Below, piece by piece: positions 12,640 to 23,329 of a stretch of 64,000 bases of DNA. The notes below the pieces were generated by a model that was given only the letters and a program-made list of their open reading frames with translations, was not told the origin of the DNA and did no database searches. The translations under genes were made by a program, and so were the position numbers. The DNA is taken from the NCBI GenBank assembly GCA_037074705.1, contig CM073590.1:8138001-8202000 (forward strand). The letters run 5' to 3'. Source of the DNA: Zhengitettix transpicula (lineage: Eukaryota > Arthropoda > Insecta > Orthoptera > Tetrigidae). The first letter of the stretch is position 1. The number at the start of each line of letters is the position of its first letter.

Positions 12640-13170
12640 CTTTCGTTGAGTAATGGATACCGAGAATTTGAGTCAATTACATTGTTTATTTTAACAAATT
12701 GGCAGGCAGCCATTACGTTAAATTCGGTGATCTCTGATTTAATCAATAATTGGCTCAACTTGTTTGAATGCGATTTCTTTGTTTGCCTGGTGCGTGACTA
12801 TTGGCCGCGCAAATTAGGTGACAGTTAAGACGTAACGGCTGGCAGCCCCCGTGTGTGCTCTTCTATTAGCACAGACAGCGATTCGCACTCCCCCTGTCCG
12901 TGAATCATTCATGGCACCGCCGCCGTTTGTTTTGGTCCCGCGCGCGCGCGTGTGTGATTCTTGCGGTTGCGGGGTTCGCGATAATCGCCGGGAGAAGATT
13001 CGCATTATCGCCACCCGGCGGCCGTGGGAAGTTGCGCAGCCGCGATCTTTACGCTTAAAATGCGCCCAGTCCCCCTCCCAGTCAACCATCTCATCCCATG
13101 ACGATCAATTGCAGAATCGTAGTGTTAATAGCACGTGCAACTTCGCGCACAAGATGAATAAATTGTCGGC
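12640..13170. promoter_or_regulatory. Large CpG-rich island with homeodomain cores
   Basis: The left part has TTTAATCAATAATTGG and AAATTAGG, dense homeodomain/Pbx-type cores. The right part (about 12.83-13.08 kb) is strongly CpG-rich with a CGCGCGCGCG run. Overlapping ORFs of 107 and 91 codons on opposite strands have no domain. This reads as a conserved intronic regulatory block; function is inferred. Confidence 0.35.
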
Positions 13171-13264
13171 ATAATTGAAGAATCTCACTTCTCCACGGAA
13201 TTCACATTTGCTGCAGCTGAAATACTAATTTTACATTATTGGACAAATTTTCGTATTGTCGCCT

Positions 13265-13365
13265 GTTACATAAATAAACAAATACATGACCATTAGTCAG
13301 AAAATTATGAAATTAAATACAAGACGTTTCGTCCTCTTGTAGGGTTTCTTCATGTTTAATAATTT
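13265..13365 (-). repeat. Hammerhead-like half-element, family 1
   Basis: On the minus strand TGAAGA...GACGAAACG is followed by an AT-rich body, TTTTCTGACT, and TTTGTTTATTTATG, the same order as at 18.3, 29.5 and 31.1 kb. It faces the plus-strand copy at 14.23-14.33 kb, with the 740-bp element between them. Confidence 0.5.
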
Positions 13366-13472
13366 TGTATATAAATGAAGGAAAAATTTAGATATAAGAA
13401 TTTTGCTGCCTTGCCTGTTTTCAACGAATGAACACACTGAAAATTAATTTTTTACTTCTTTTATACAATAAA

Positions 13473-14208
13473 CTAGCTGGGTGCTCGGCGTTTCCCGTGT
13501 ACTTATCTATATAAACAAGAAAATATATTTAATTCTATACTAATCTTTAGTGCCTAGTTCCGTACATATTTTCAACCGATAGTACATTAATTGAATAGCT
13601 GTAAAATACATTAAATTTTATTGCAGCAAACCCAACAAACATACCTCCGAATTTCTTTACGAATAGAATACTTATATATACTCCTTGAGTATTGAAGGCT
13701 ATAATTGTCCGCCAGTCTTCAGACATTATGAAAGATTAAATTGATGAAATTGTTAGCTACATTCATAATATAAATAAATAGTCGCCATATTTCAGTCACT
13801 AATATGTACCAAAAATTAATTTACATTTTCCGCAAGGATCATAAAGTATTTTGTATTGTTTTTTATTATCATTCGATGGAGTATTACTGGATAAAATTAT
13901 ACTTTTTATTCAATGAAAGAATTTCAGATTTATTTCATTACAGAAAAAGGAACTATTTCCTTTGTTGCGTAGTAACGTCACTCTCTGTCTTCCGCGTGAC
14001 GTCATGGTCTCTTGGCGCGCATAAATTAACACAAAATGATCACAATTTTTAATTGTAATTCTTTCCACCTTTGTGCTAGTAGTTTCTCACCCAAACATTA
14101 CCTTTTCTCGTGTTTTGAAGAATATGTGTACCAATTTTTGTTGTAATCTGTCTACGCGTTTAAATCTGTATAGAGATTAACGTAAATACATACATACAAA
14201 TATACATC
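13473..14208 (+). mobile_element. Unclassified ~740-bp element, plus copy
   Basis: Starts CTAGCTGGGTGCTCGGCGTT and ends GTAAATACATACATACAAAT. A diverged copy lies inverted at 41842-42582, matching end to end, including CGTGACGTCATGGTCTC and GATCATAAAGTATTT segments. Both have an ORF over the same stretch (82 and 73 codons, sharing HIFRKDHKVF-like text), but one runs plus and the other minus only because the elements are inverted. I do not recognise the family; it may be a non-autonomous element or a LINE 3' end. Confidence 0.6.
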
Positions 14209-14229
14209 CTTTTTTATTATATGGATTAT

Positions 14230-14330
14230 TAAACCTGAAGTGTTCCTAAAATGAGACGAAACGCCGTTGATTCAATTATTTGTTACTAAACATAATATTC
14301 TGACTTAGAATTTTTTATTATTGTTAAAGT
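14230..14330 (+). repeat. Hammerhead-like half-element, family 1
   Basis: CCTGAAGTG, 14 bases, GAGACGAAACG, then an AT-rich body with TTCTGACTTAGAATT. The core is degraded (CTGAAGT in place of CTGANGA). It is the inverted partner of the copy at 13.27-13.37 kb. Confidence 0.5.
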
Positions 14331-14339
14331 CGGATATTT

Positions 14340-15690
14340 TTCAGACGGTGATATTATTGATCAAGACGACACCACGTTTGAAACGAATGCTTCCTGGGTA
14401 AGCAGTTTTTTTTCCTGAAAATAAACGTTAAAGAGTATGACTAGGTCTGGTTTAATGCAGTTTCGAGAAAATGTCACGGGTACACAAATATTGTACGTAG
14501 CGTTGAATAAGGTAGCTGACCTTGAGTGAGTAATGCCACGAATAACGCACCTATGGAACAGATTGTGGGGATTATGTAGCCGTGCTCATTCGTCGACAAA
14601 GCCTTTGTACGCCACGACTCCGGAGCTAAAGACCGAGGAGTGAGTTTCTCTGATGAATGCTACCGTATTACATACCACACCACTCTTCTTTGACTCTCCA
14701 CTGGTAACAATTTTACAGAATTGTCACTTCCCGTCCACTCATTACTTTTGTTACTCCTCATTCTTCGAACCAGTTTAATATCTAATCTGTAATTACTTAA
14801 ATATTTGGACCTCATTTTCCGCGATCGTTTCAGACAGGTTGGATTTTGATCTTGATGAATTAATCACAAGGTATCAGTTTCGTCTATGACGTCATTTACC
14901 CCCTTTACTCAATTATTCGAAGTAGGTTATTCCAAAGTAAGAGCTTCTCTAAGATTTTTGTCTGTATATGAATCGACGTTGAGACTTTGTGTTCTAAGAA
15001 TTGATTATTTAGGCAAACTGATGCATTATGTCTCAAGAACAGATTAAACCTATCAATTTTATCATTTTTATAACCATGTTTTTAAATCTTTTTCGTTGTT
15101 TTGTGGCCACGGCCGTGGACCAGACGCTTATAGACCAAAATACGTGTTGTAGACTGAAGTAGCTGTTATCTGAAACGAACATTTACTCAGCGTATTTACA
15201 CAAAAATCATATTTAGTGCTCCTAAATTGGGTTGCTTTGCACTAATAACTTAGACCACAAGTGTTTTCTTTAAACAGTTATGATTACCATCTGGATAGAG
15301 GAAAGCAGTCACGACTGTCCGGATGACGTTGCGAAATTCCTCCATTCATGGCGCCGTTAGGAGCACCTGTCAACAAGTTCCCGACTTCATTTTCATTTTT
15401 AACGAGACGCTGCACCTCATGAATTTTAAGTTATTCGCTACGACATAAGTCAAATGACTTTTCAATGCAAATTCTCGGGATTCACGCCGATTCCAGCGCG
15501 GAAGAATTCGTATGACACGTCGTGTCAGTGCTTGAATTTATAGTAGACTAAAATTACTTTACCCTAAGGAGACCAACCACATTTTGAGGACATACTATCG
15601 TACTGAATAACTTTCCTATGATGATAGTTCAGAAAATAAAGTGAATTCATAGAGACAAAACAGCATTATTTTACGAAAAAAATAATTGTC
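14340..15690. other. Intron sequence, nothing recognised
   Basis: No gene or repeat class is apparent. Moderate AT content with scattered homeodomain-type TAAT words. Confidence 0.4.
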
Positions 15691-15695
15691 CTTTC

Positions 15696-15820
15696 TACCC
15701 AGCTGTCGTGGACCGGGAATGATGAAATCATTTTCTGTAGTTTCAACTTTACGCTAAAAATATAACCATGGAACTGTGAAATGAACTATATTCATTGCTG
15801 ATGGTTTCTGAATATTGTAA
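15696..15820 (+). repeat. Dispersed repeat, copy 1 of a direct pair
   Basis: Shares CCCAGCTGTCGTG, CCGGGAAT, a TTTCAACTTTACGCTAAAAA block and a GAACT...ATTC...TATGGTTTCT-like tail with 21246-21375, in the same orientation. Class unknown. Confidence 0.55.
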
Positions 15821-15824
15821 CTTT

Positions 15825-17785
15825 AATATCTTTACGGCTACGTCTATGCGTCGCTTCACTAACCTGCCTGCGAGGTTTTGATAACTGGGTGCAAACCTTG
15901 AATTCAATGTTGCATGAAAGAAAAATAACGGACACATTTTTTGCTATAGTTTCAGTAAAAAATGTTGAATATTATTCTGCCGTACGTCGGTCGAATAGTG
16001 TGATATTACGTCACTGAGCGACTTCAAGTTGCATTCGCAGCCTGCTAAATCCTCTATAATCAAGGAATATTAAAACAGTATTATGTAACTATGGTTATTG
16101 CCATAGATTCGATAGCGCTAGAAAACTAACTCCCATCAACAATTTATTTCGAACGATGAAAAAAGTTTAAAATTCTTTTGATAGTTTGACGTAAAAAAAT
16201 ACTTTACTTTGGAGAAAAATGTTTATTAATAGAACTCAAAATAGTATACGTTTTTTTGTCTACAAGAATTGTGAATTACATTGGTCAATAACATTTTGTA
16301 ATCATGAGGTTAGTCGACTTGTCAGTAAACAGTATGGCTTATTTTTTCTTTTTGTCTATCAAAGGAATGAATATGCACTAAAATTTCTGTACAACAAAAT
16401 TCATACTTTTAAATATTTTTGAAATTAGATACATTGTTCCTCAACTTTCGGATGCTTCTACAAGAACTCAAAATTAGATTTATAAATACTTTATTGATCA
16501 AGGAAGTCTTAATTAATATTTTTCTTTATAATGTGACGGAAAATAACTCCTTGTGGCGAGGAAAATAAATTTGGGACGAAAGAATCAAGAAATTCGATAC
16601 GAACGAAGTCCAGTATTTTTTGTCCTAATTTTTCGATCTGAATCGAAAGATTGTCGTATAGGAATTTTCTGATATTATTAGGATCCAAAGCGAGATCGTT
16701 ACAACATCAATGTTCAAGTCACTAAAATGGTAATTTACGCCATTTTCTTTATCGCCGTTAATGGTGTTTAAGATGACACCGGCGTAGCGAGTTTAATTAC
16801 AATTTTATGTTCAAGTGTATTCACCGAAATATGTGAACACTTTAATTGAATTGGCGACAAGTCTCAAAACGGATAAAACTATCGCGGCTATAATTGTTAT
16901 TTCCCGCTATAAAATTATCCAGCTGTAGAAATGTGCATCACATTTAACATTCACAGAGATTAAACCGCGGGATTTATCAAACAACAAATGTACCAGCTTG
17001 ATATTAGCGAGCATGCAATTTCGAAATGGTTTCCCCCGAGGCTGTGGATCCCGGTTGTGACGCGGGAGTTCGAGCCGCGCTTCTTCCGTAGGCGAATCAT
17101 ATCTTGTTCACTTCCATCTGAGGTTCTTTTGTATGGCGGGCGGGGCTCGAAGCGCGGATTACAGGATTAGGGTATCCTACTCGGCAGACAGCGCGATGCG
17201 TATCTCTGCCTGATTGCACACAAAACAAACAAAATCGTCTTGTGGTAGGCAGAGGAACTGCTACTGTCAACAAGGCTCGCTCACGACGCGCAATTATAAA
17301 TATCTCCAACAAACCTCCATACGTAACGTCTGCTTTACGTGAGTAAAAATAGGAAAGAATCTCAATAGTAACAATCTGTTTTGTCTTCTGTTTCTGAAAA
17401 TCTCTTTCAGAGAAATTCTTTGATTAACAACCAATACAATTTTCTTCATACTTCTTCCATTATACGGAATAAAACGCAATTAAATGAGGTTGCTTAGCTG
17501 CTTGTAAAATAACATTTCAACCATTTCGCTTGAGCCCAATTATTTTTTAGAACTAACGTCTCTACGTTGTTTCTTAACAGAAAACTTAACGCAAAAATAT
17601 TGAATCATTATTTAGCTGTGCTTTGAATGCGAAACGTTAGTGATATGGTTCAAGGTTATTTGTACTCAGAACACAATTGTATACCTACTTATATATCAAA
17701 GGTGTAGAATGTTGACATGGCATGAATCGAATACCGGCATCAACTACAAAAGGTTGGGAGTGAAAATGTTAAAAACATTCTAATT
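15825..17785. other. Intron sequence with weak repeat signs
   Basis: Mostly AT-rich. At about 17.03-17.21 kb a GC-rich patch has inverted words GAGCCGCGCTTC and GGCTCGAAGCGCGG, perhaps an eroded element. Short ORFs have no recognisable domain. Confidence 0.35.
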
Positions 17786-17798
17786 TAATAAGAAAGTT

Positions 17799-18153
17799 AC
17801 AGACAAAATAAGTGATAATATAAATACCACACAACGTTTCTGGGACTATTGTCTTTTTCTTCAGGTGCTAAGAAGCGCCTATGGCGACACAACTGCACTG
17901 GTCGGTTGATAAAACTCAAACATCACAGCAATTAATGTACAAATAGGCACTATGAAATTAAACAATTCCTACGATCCCTTATTGTTACGCTAACCCTTCT
18001 GCTGTCCCATTGTCGTTGCGTTTTCTTCGCTTTTGTGTTTTGCCAACTGACCAGTGCAGTTGTGTCGCTCTAGCTCTTCTTAACACCTGAAGAAACTGAA
18101 AAGGATCCCAGAAACTTTGTGTGTTATTTATATTATTACTTCTTTTTTCTGTA
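17799..18153. mobile_element. Foldback element with a hammerhead-like core in each arm (family 2)
   Basis: Inverted arms of about 110 bp at 17799-17908 and 18044-18153 surround a 135-bp centre. Each arm reads inward to outward as: CCAGTGCAGTTGTGTCGC, CTTCTTAxCACCTGAAGAAA, a short variable part, CCCAGAAACxTTGTGTG, TTATATTATxACTT, then a pyrimidine-rich TTTTCTGTA end. CTGAAGA and GAAAC have the order and spacing of hammerhead core strands. Single arms recur at 31.34-31.49 and 33.8-33.88 kb. No ORF is present, so it is non-autonomous. Confidence 0.65.
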
Positions 18154-18284
18154 TTTGGCTATATTTCATGTTATTAATTTTCAATCGGACGTAAATCATT
18201 CATTTCAACATTATAATTTAAGTAAGTGTAAGTTATAATTACATTATATAATGACACATACATACATATCAATTTTTTTTAATC

Positions 18285-18385
18285 TTGAACCTGATGAGGT
18301 TCCAAACTAAGCGATGAACCGTTGTTAATTTAATTAATAAATGATTTCTTCTGACTTTAAATTGGCTGATGTTAATTTATTTGTT
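18285..18385 (+). repeat. Hammerhead-like half-element, family 1
   Basis: CTGATGAGG at 18291-18299 is intact; the second strand has decayed to GATGAACCGTTG. The body then runs TTAATTAATAAATGATTTC, TTCTGACTTTAAATTGGCTG and a TTTATTTGTTT end, as in the hairpin at 3.65-3.78 kb. Confidence 0.5.
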
Positions 18386-18479
18386 TTCTCAATAGTCTAA
18401 AATATATATATCATTATTTTAATTACATTAATCGATAAGTATGTGTATAGATAGGCCATACAAAGTCACACCCATCTTA

Positions 18480-18955
18480 ATGCATATGAAAGGGATTGAC
18501 AGGGGTAATTCGGACAGTAAGAGTAAGTTTTCTTTGGATTTTTTAGGGTAATTACATGAGGGTAATCCACATTGTGGCAACTCCACTTTAATAGAATAGG
18601 AAGGGATTTGAAAGGGGAGATGCGGAAGTGTAGAGGAAGGTAGCCAAGGGTAAACTAGGGCCCCCGGGATATAGTTTAAGCATCCTACCCATCATTCCCC
18701 TAAAAGTAATGCAAGGAAAACCCTAGAAAAACCTGCATCAGGTAGGGTATTTGGTGCTTGTCCTACGCCCTTCCGATAGCGGGAGAAGAGTTTGCTGTGG
18801 GGACGTAGCATTCCATTCTCCGTACCTCGACCAGTTTTGGAGGCAGCTGGCCGACTATCCAATGGGAACAGCGAACAACTGTTACCGTATTCCCAAGGTA
18901 GCCAAGGCTGTATTTTTAAGGATCCTACCCACAAATTCGCCTAAAAGTGAGTTTT
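18480..18955 (-). repeat. 555-bp dispersed repeat, copy A
   Basis: In reverse it carries the family landmarks: TGATGCAGGTTTTTCTAGGG, GGATCCTTAA-like and GATGC...TTAAAC words, CTACCTTCCTCTAC, a CCTTTCAAATCCCTTCCTAT block and GTGGATTACCCTCATGTA, plus the upstream half with CAGCTGGCCGAC and CTTCCGATAGCGGGAGAAG. ORFs here arise from the GC-rich repeat and are not genes. Confidence 0.65.
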
Positions 18956-18959
18956 AATT

Positions 18960-20085
18960 ACACTAATCTACGAGAATGAATTACACGTATTGCATCGCTT
19001 CAATAACGCTTGCCTGCGAGTGAGTGTTTCGGCCAATTTACAATCAGTTCGTCATAACTACAGCCAGAGTAATAATAATACAACTGCGAAGAATCCTTAC
19101 ATTAATTTCATAAACTACGTTACGAGTTTTTTTATTTGTTGAGTCTGTTAAAACTTGGCACATTGCCGTAATAGGCTGCAACCCTCGGAGAGATAAATAG
19201 CTTTTTCTCGAAAACGATAGACTCCGAGGCCTGAAAAATCATTATCTGTTACGTACGTAGACTTTACGAACATTTTCTGCTTTTTAAGAAAGTTGAAACG
19301 AGTCATTTTTCGACCTATCTCATCGTAATATTTATATTTACATCTCGTAATTTATTTATTCAGGGGTTGGATTATTAGAAATAATTTCATATTTGTTAGA
19401 TGCTTCATAATTGGAAGCTGTATTCAAATTTCTATTTTCGACAGTAGAAATGCCAGTCATCCAGTTTTTTCTTTTATACTCGTATATATATCTTTTGGAA
19501 CCTTATCGCCGGTCGTTTTTTTGAACGAATCCATTTTTTGCACATTCGTCTTGTTATTATTTTTACTATGAATTTTTTGACTGCTATGCATAAGAAACAA
19601 TCAGAATCGTATAGAGTACGTGCTGGGAAAGTAGGAGGCGTCCATTTTCAGTTAGGTTATTGATAACTTCGATTTATTTAATTAAATCCGACAGTAGCAT
19701 ATTTTAAAGGTAATTACATCTGTATATGCCCACATTAGTAGGTAAGCTTTATGAATCAACATTCGAACCCATATCTATTTAATTAATGGACGATTCCCCC
19801 TATTTTCGTGCTATAATATAGAACTTCGAATTCCAGTTTGTTATAAAAGAAAACATATATCGTGAATATTTTGTTTTGTTTTATAACAGGTTTCTTTTTT
19901 CCGTCCTAGTAATTACGTAGCATCATTCAGCCCGACTATCAAAATAAAACTTAGTCGTTAGGTTTTAAAAGCCAAATACAGTATTGTAACTTAATTGATG
20001 AACATGTTCGTTCGAAAATATTGCTATCGAAACAAAAATATTCGGCTTTTCGAACAATAAGAAATTGTATTGTTTTGTAAATGGA
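18960..20085. other. Intron sequence, nothing recognised
   Basis: AT-rich with no recognisable ORF, RNA or repeat class. Confidence 0.4.
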
Positions 20086-20089
20086 TTCC

Positions 20090-20540
20090 ATCCCGCAGTT
20101 TGCGTTAAGATAGGCGCCGCGAATAATCGAGATGCAGTTGTACAGCGCGTTGTTCAAACACTAGTAGAAAAATGTTATCGCTGGTGATCCGCTTAGCGGC
20201 ACATTCACAGCTCTAAATAACGCAACACGCTCGCATCCGTGTAAACAGCCTTAGCGCCTGTGTAATCATGCGAACTTTCTGTGTACCTCCGTTAAACTCC
20301 ATTAATCTACTCACGCGATCGGCCCTAAGGCTAAACTAAAAACGAAGTTTTAAACGATCATGTATACGGATGAGTTGGAATATTATATAGCGTGTACAAT
20401 ATTCCTGTTGGCTGATTGCGTTTAATGGGATGGGGGCGATTATTGCAATTGTCGGTTGTAATACAAGGAATCACGTACACACAGTTCTGAGAGCAGATGA
20501 TAAAGGCACGAGCTCCTCGCAGTTGTTAATGGACTGGAAA
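20090..20540. promoter_or_regulatory. Candidate regulatory island with shared 12/14-mer module
   Basis: CpG-richer block. TTATCGCTGGTGATCCGCTT at about 20175-20194 continues AGC; 14 bases, GTGATCCGCTTAGC (20184-20197), are identical to 26647-26660. A following GCACATTCACAG resembles GCGCATTCAACAG in the other copy. Homeodomain-type cores (TTTAATGGG, CGATTATTGC, GTTAATGG) are frequent. Confidence 0.4.
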
Positions 20541-21245
20541 TTTCAGCTTTATATCCACTCTTAGAATTACACTCTTTTACATTTTCGCTTTTCTCCAATT
20601 GCTTACAAAATATTGCAATAAATTCGTGGTCTATTTATCCTACCGAATGGATACAGAATTGACCGTCATGAGTTATGGTAACGTCTCAATTTCTTCAATT
20701 CGTTTATTTTGGCCAATTTAAATTTATTTATTGCTTCCTCTTTTCCTATGAGATCTCAAAATACAATTGTATTCATAATGATAAAAACACCATATTCACA
20801 ACTATATGAAACTACACTCATGATAAAATACAAAAAAAATACGTAAATAAGAAATTATTTAAAAATTGCATAAAAATTAAGACGACATGAAATTGTTTGT
20901 AATGTAAACTAAAATTTTGCAAATAACACTGTACTTTTGATTGCTCCACAATTTACCTATCAATTGGTCTCTGCAGTAATATCTTCATACTGGAGATCTC
21001 ATCCGGTGAAAGGGATTAACAATGGGGCGGGGGGGGGGAATCATCAATTTTGGAGTATCAGATGTACATACAGACATCTATTATATCAATTTCAAACATA
21101 GGAAGAAGTTATTTCAAGGAAACTAATAAGCCTTAAGTTCAGAACGATTTACGAATTCATAAATCAAAAAATGAGTACCATTAATACTCACAGTTTTACA
21201 ATGCTTTAGAAAGATAGTTTTGAGCAATTACTGCTCATTATAAGA

Positions 21246-21375
21246 TACCCAGCTGTCGTGAACCGGGAATTATGAAATAATTTTCTGAAATTCCCGAGTT
21301 TCAACTTTACGCTAAAAATATCACCAAGGAACAGTAAAATGAACTTTATTCTCTGCCTATGGTCTCTAACAATTA
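21246..21375 (+). repeat. Dispersed repeat, copy 2 of a direct pair
   Basis: Direct copy of the sequence at 15696-15820, with an extra GAAATTCCCGAG segment before TTTCAACTTTACGCTAAAAA. At 21552-21570 and 21579-21597 just downstream, a 19-bp sequence (AGATTTTACACTGATTCTA) is repeated exactly with a 27-bp period. Confidence 0.55.
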
Positions 21376-21379
21376 AAAT

Positions 21380-23170
21380 AGAACTAAATCAAAAAGTAAA
21401 AAGATTAACTCTGATTAAAAATTTAAACTAGAACAAAATCTGACTTCTATCTTTTAATTTCGTTTACATAAATCATTATTTTGCATTTTGTTTCTCACAT
21501 CTGTCCAGTTGGTTCCAGCACACCTTTCGTTTTCGAAAATACACTATTGCGAGATTTTACACTGATTCTAAGATTCACAGATTTTACACTGATTCTAGTC
21601 AAAATTGATAGGATGTCCAGAACTCGGATGATCCTCCTTTTTTTTGTCGGCTATCTGTTGACTCCTTGTCTTAGGTGAATTCTGTGGTTTGTAGATTTGC
21701 TAGTCTTTACTGCTTTGGACTTAAATTGCAATTTTACTATTTCTGGCTGGCTATGGACGTAAAACTGCTTTTACTTAGCAAGTTTTGATGTAATGCTTTC
21801 GTGAATGTTTTTACTGTATCCTCAACGCACAACTTTGTTTAATAGTAATACAATAAACGACGGCTAGTCTCTGCTCAAGTATCACTCCTCCGTCCTCCAA
21901 AATGTCCAGGCACCACCAACTCTGTTAAATTCTGATCACCAACTAACAGTTATACGTCGACGATGTCTTTCCGCGAACTGCTCTCTAGTTCACTCGAGTT
22001 TTAGCGCGCATACGCCATTTTGACCTTCCGACAAAGCAACAGAGCTGGGCTACATTGTCGCTATGGAAGCTCCAGCCGCATAATAGATTTCTCAAACAAT
22101 TTAAATTTTTATGTTCAAACAAATAATGTCCTAATTAATTGGCATTACAATATATATTGTAGTAATTACACAAATCAAAGGAAAATAAGCCCCACATTAG
22201 AACAACAATTTGTAGTAATCATTAAGCGTCCATTAAAATTGCAAAAGGACAACTAAACAATTAGAATTTATAAAGAAAGCCACACGTTGAAAACGTCAAT
22301 TTTATAGTAATTTAAATACTAAAATGATAGAATGCTTTAATAAGAATCAAGATTTTAAAATAGACAAACAAATTAATTTATTAACGCACAAACAATTAAA
22401 TTTACAAAAGTTATGAAATTAATTTACAGCAGTTATTAAGAAATTAACTTTCAATTTACATTATTAATTAATATTTTACAATAAAATGACTATTTCTCAG
22501 TGGTCGTTTACTGGGCCTTTAATAAAGAACTACTTGTTATCAATTAAATTTTAACAAGCTATCATAGACTTACTTCATCAATAGATTATTACAATATAAA
22601 AAAACATTAAATATGAACTTTAAATTCTGAACGAAATTCGAAATCTGACGATAATACCTTTACTTATGAGTTTACAAATAGTAATTCTGTGAAATTTTAA
22701 CTTACTGCCTCTGGTACTCAAGGAAATTTGGCTCGTTCGTACACACACACTTATCGCACTCTATAGACAGGCCATTTTTATCACTGTTTCTAATAAACTC
22801 TTTTAGTTTGCAAAATGATTCACTGTTTGTTTAGGAAATATTATTCGCTCGTTCGGAAGCTTATTAACTGCTGGATGCAGTTTCCTGGGCTCCAAAAATC
22901 GAAGACAGTGGTCTAAATCGAAAATATAACAATTTAGACTCTGCGCTCTAAATATTTAGCGTTGAGTTTTACGTGGTTATTTCACAGACTGAAACTTGGA
23001 AAATGTTCTAACTGTTTTAGCTGTTGTTACATGTATGCAGACACTTTCTGGATATTATATTTTTCGAATGACCACTGCTAAATTTCCAAGACGACTTTCC
23101 TGGAGCTCGTCTCCCCACAGACTCTGCTATGCGCGCCTAGCGAACCAAACAATCTACAATTACCCGGAAA
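21380..23170. other. Probably repeat-derived, class unknown
   Basis: Pyrimidine-rich words such as TCTCTGCC, CTCCTCCGTCCTCC and AGCTCGTCTCCCC and the pair of 19-bp direct repeats suggest an old interspersed element. No coding domain is visible. The stretch at 45.99-46.76 kb has similar texture. Confidence 0.25.
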
Positions 23171-23271
23171 CATGACAGTCTTGCCACATTCTTGTGTACA
23201 ACCTGTGTGTTTTATGCCGCTAACAATACGAGTCAAAATTTCTGTTTATTAATTAACTATTTCCTTTTAGT

Positions 23272-23274
<3 letters not shown>

Positions 23275-23322
<48 letters not shown>
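23275..23322. repeat. (TA)24 microsatellite
   Basis: An uninterrupted run of 24 TA dinucleotides. Confidence 0.95.
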
Positions 23323-23323
<1 letters not shown>

Positions 23324-23329
23324 TGTAAC

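Noticed and set aside
13804..14052. Conserved small protein shared by 13.8 kb and 42.0-42.2 kb
   Set aside because: The similarity comes from two copies of one 740-bp repeat; the peptide has no domain and the copies differ by indels.
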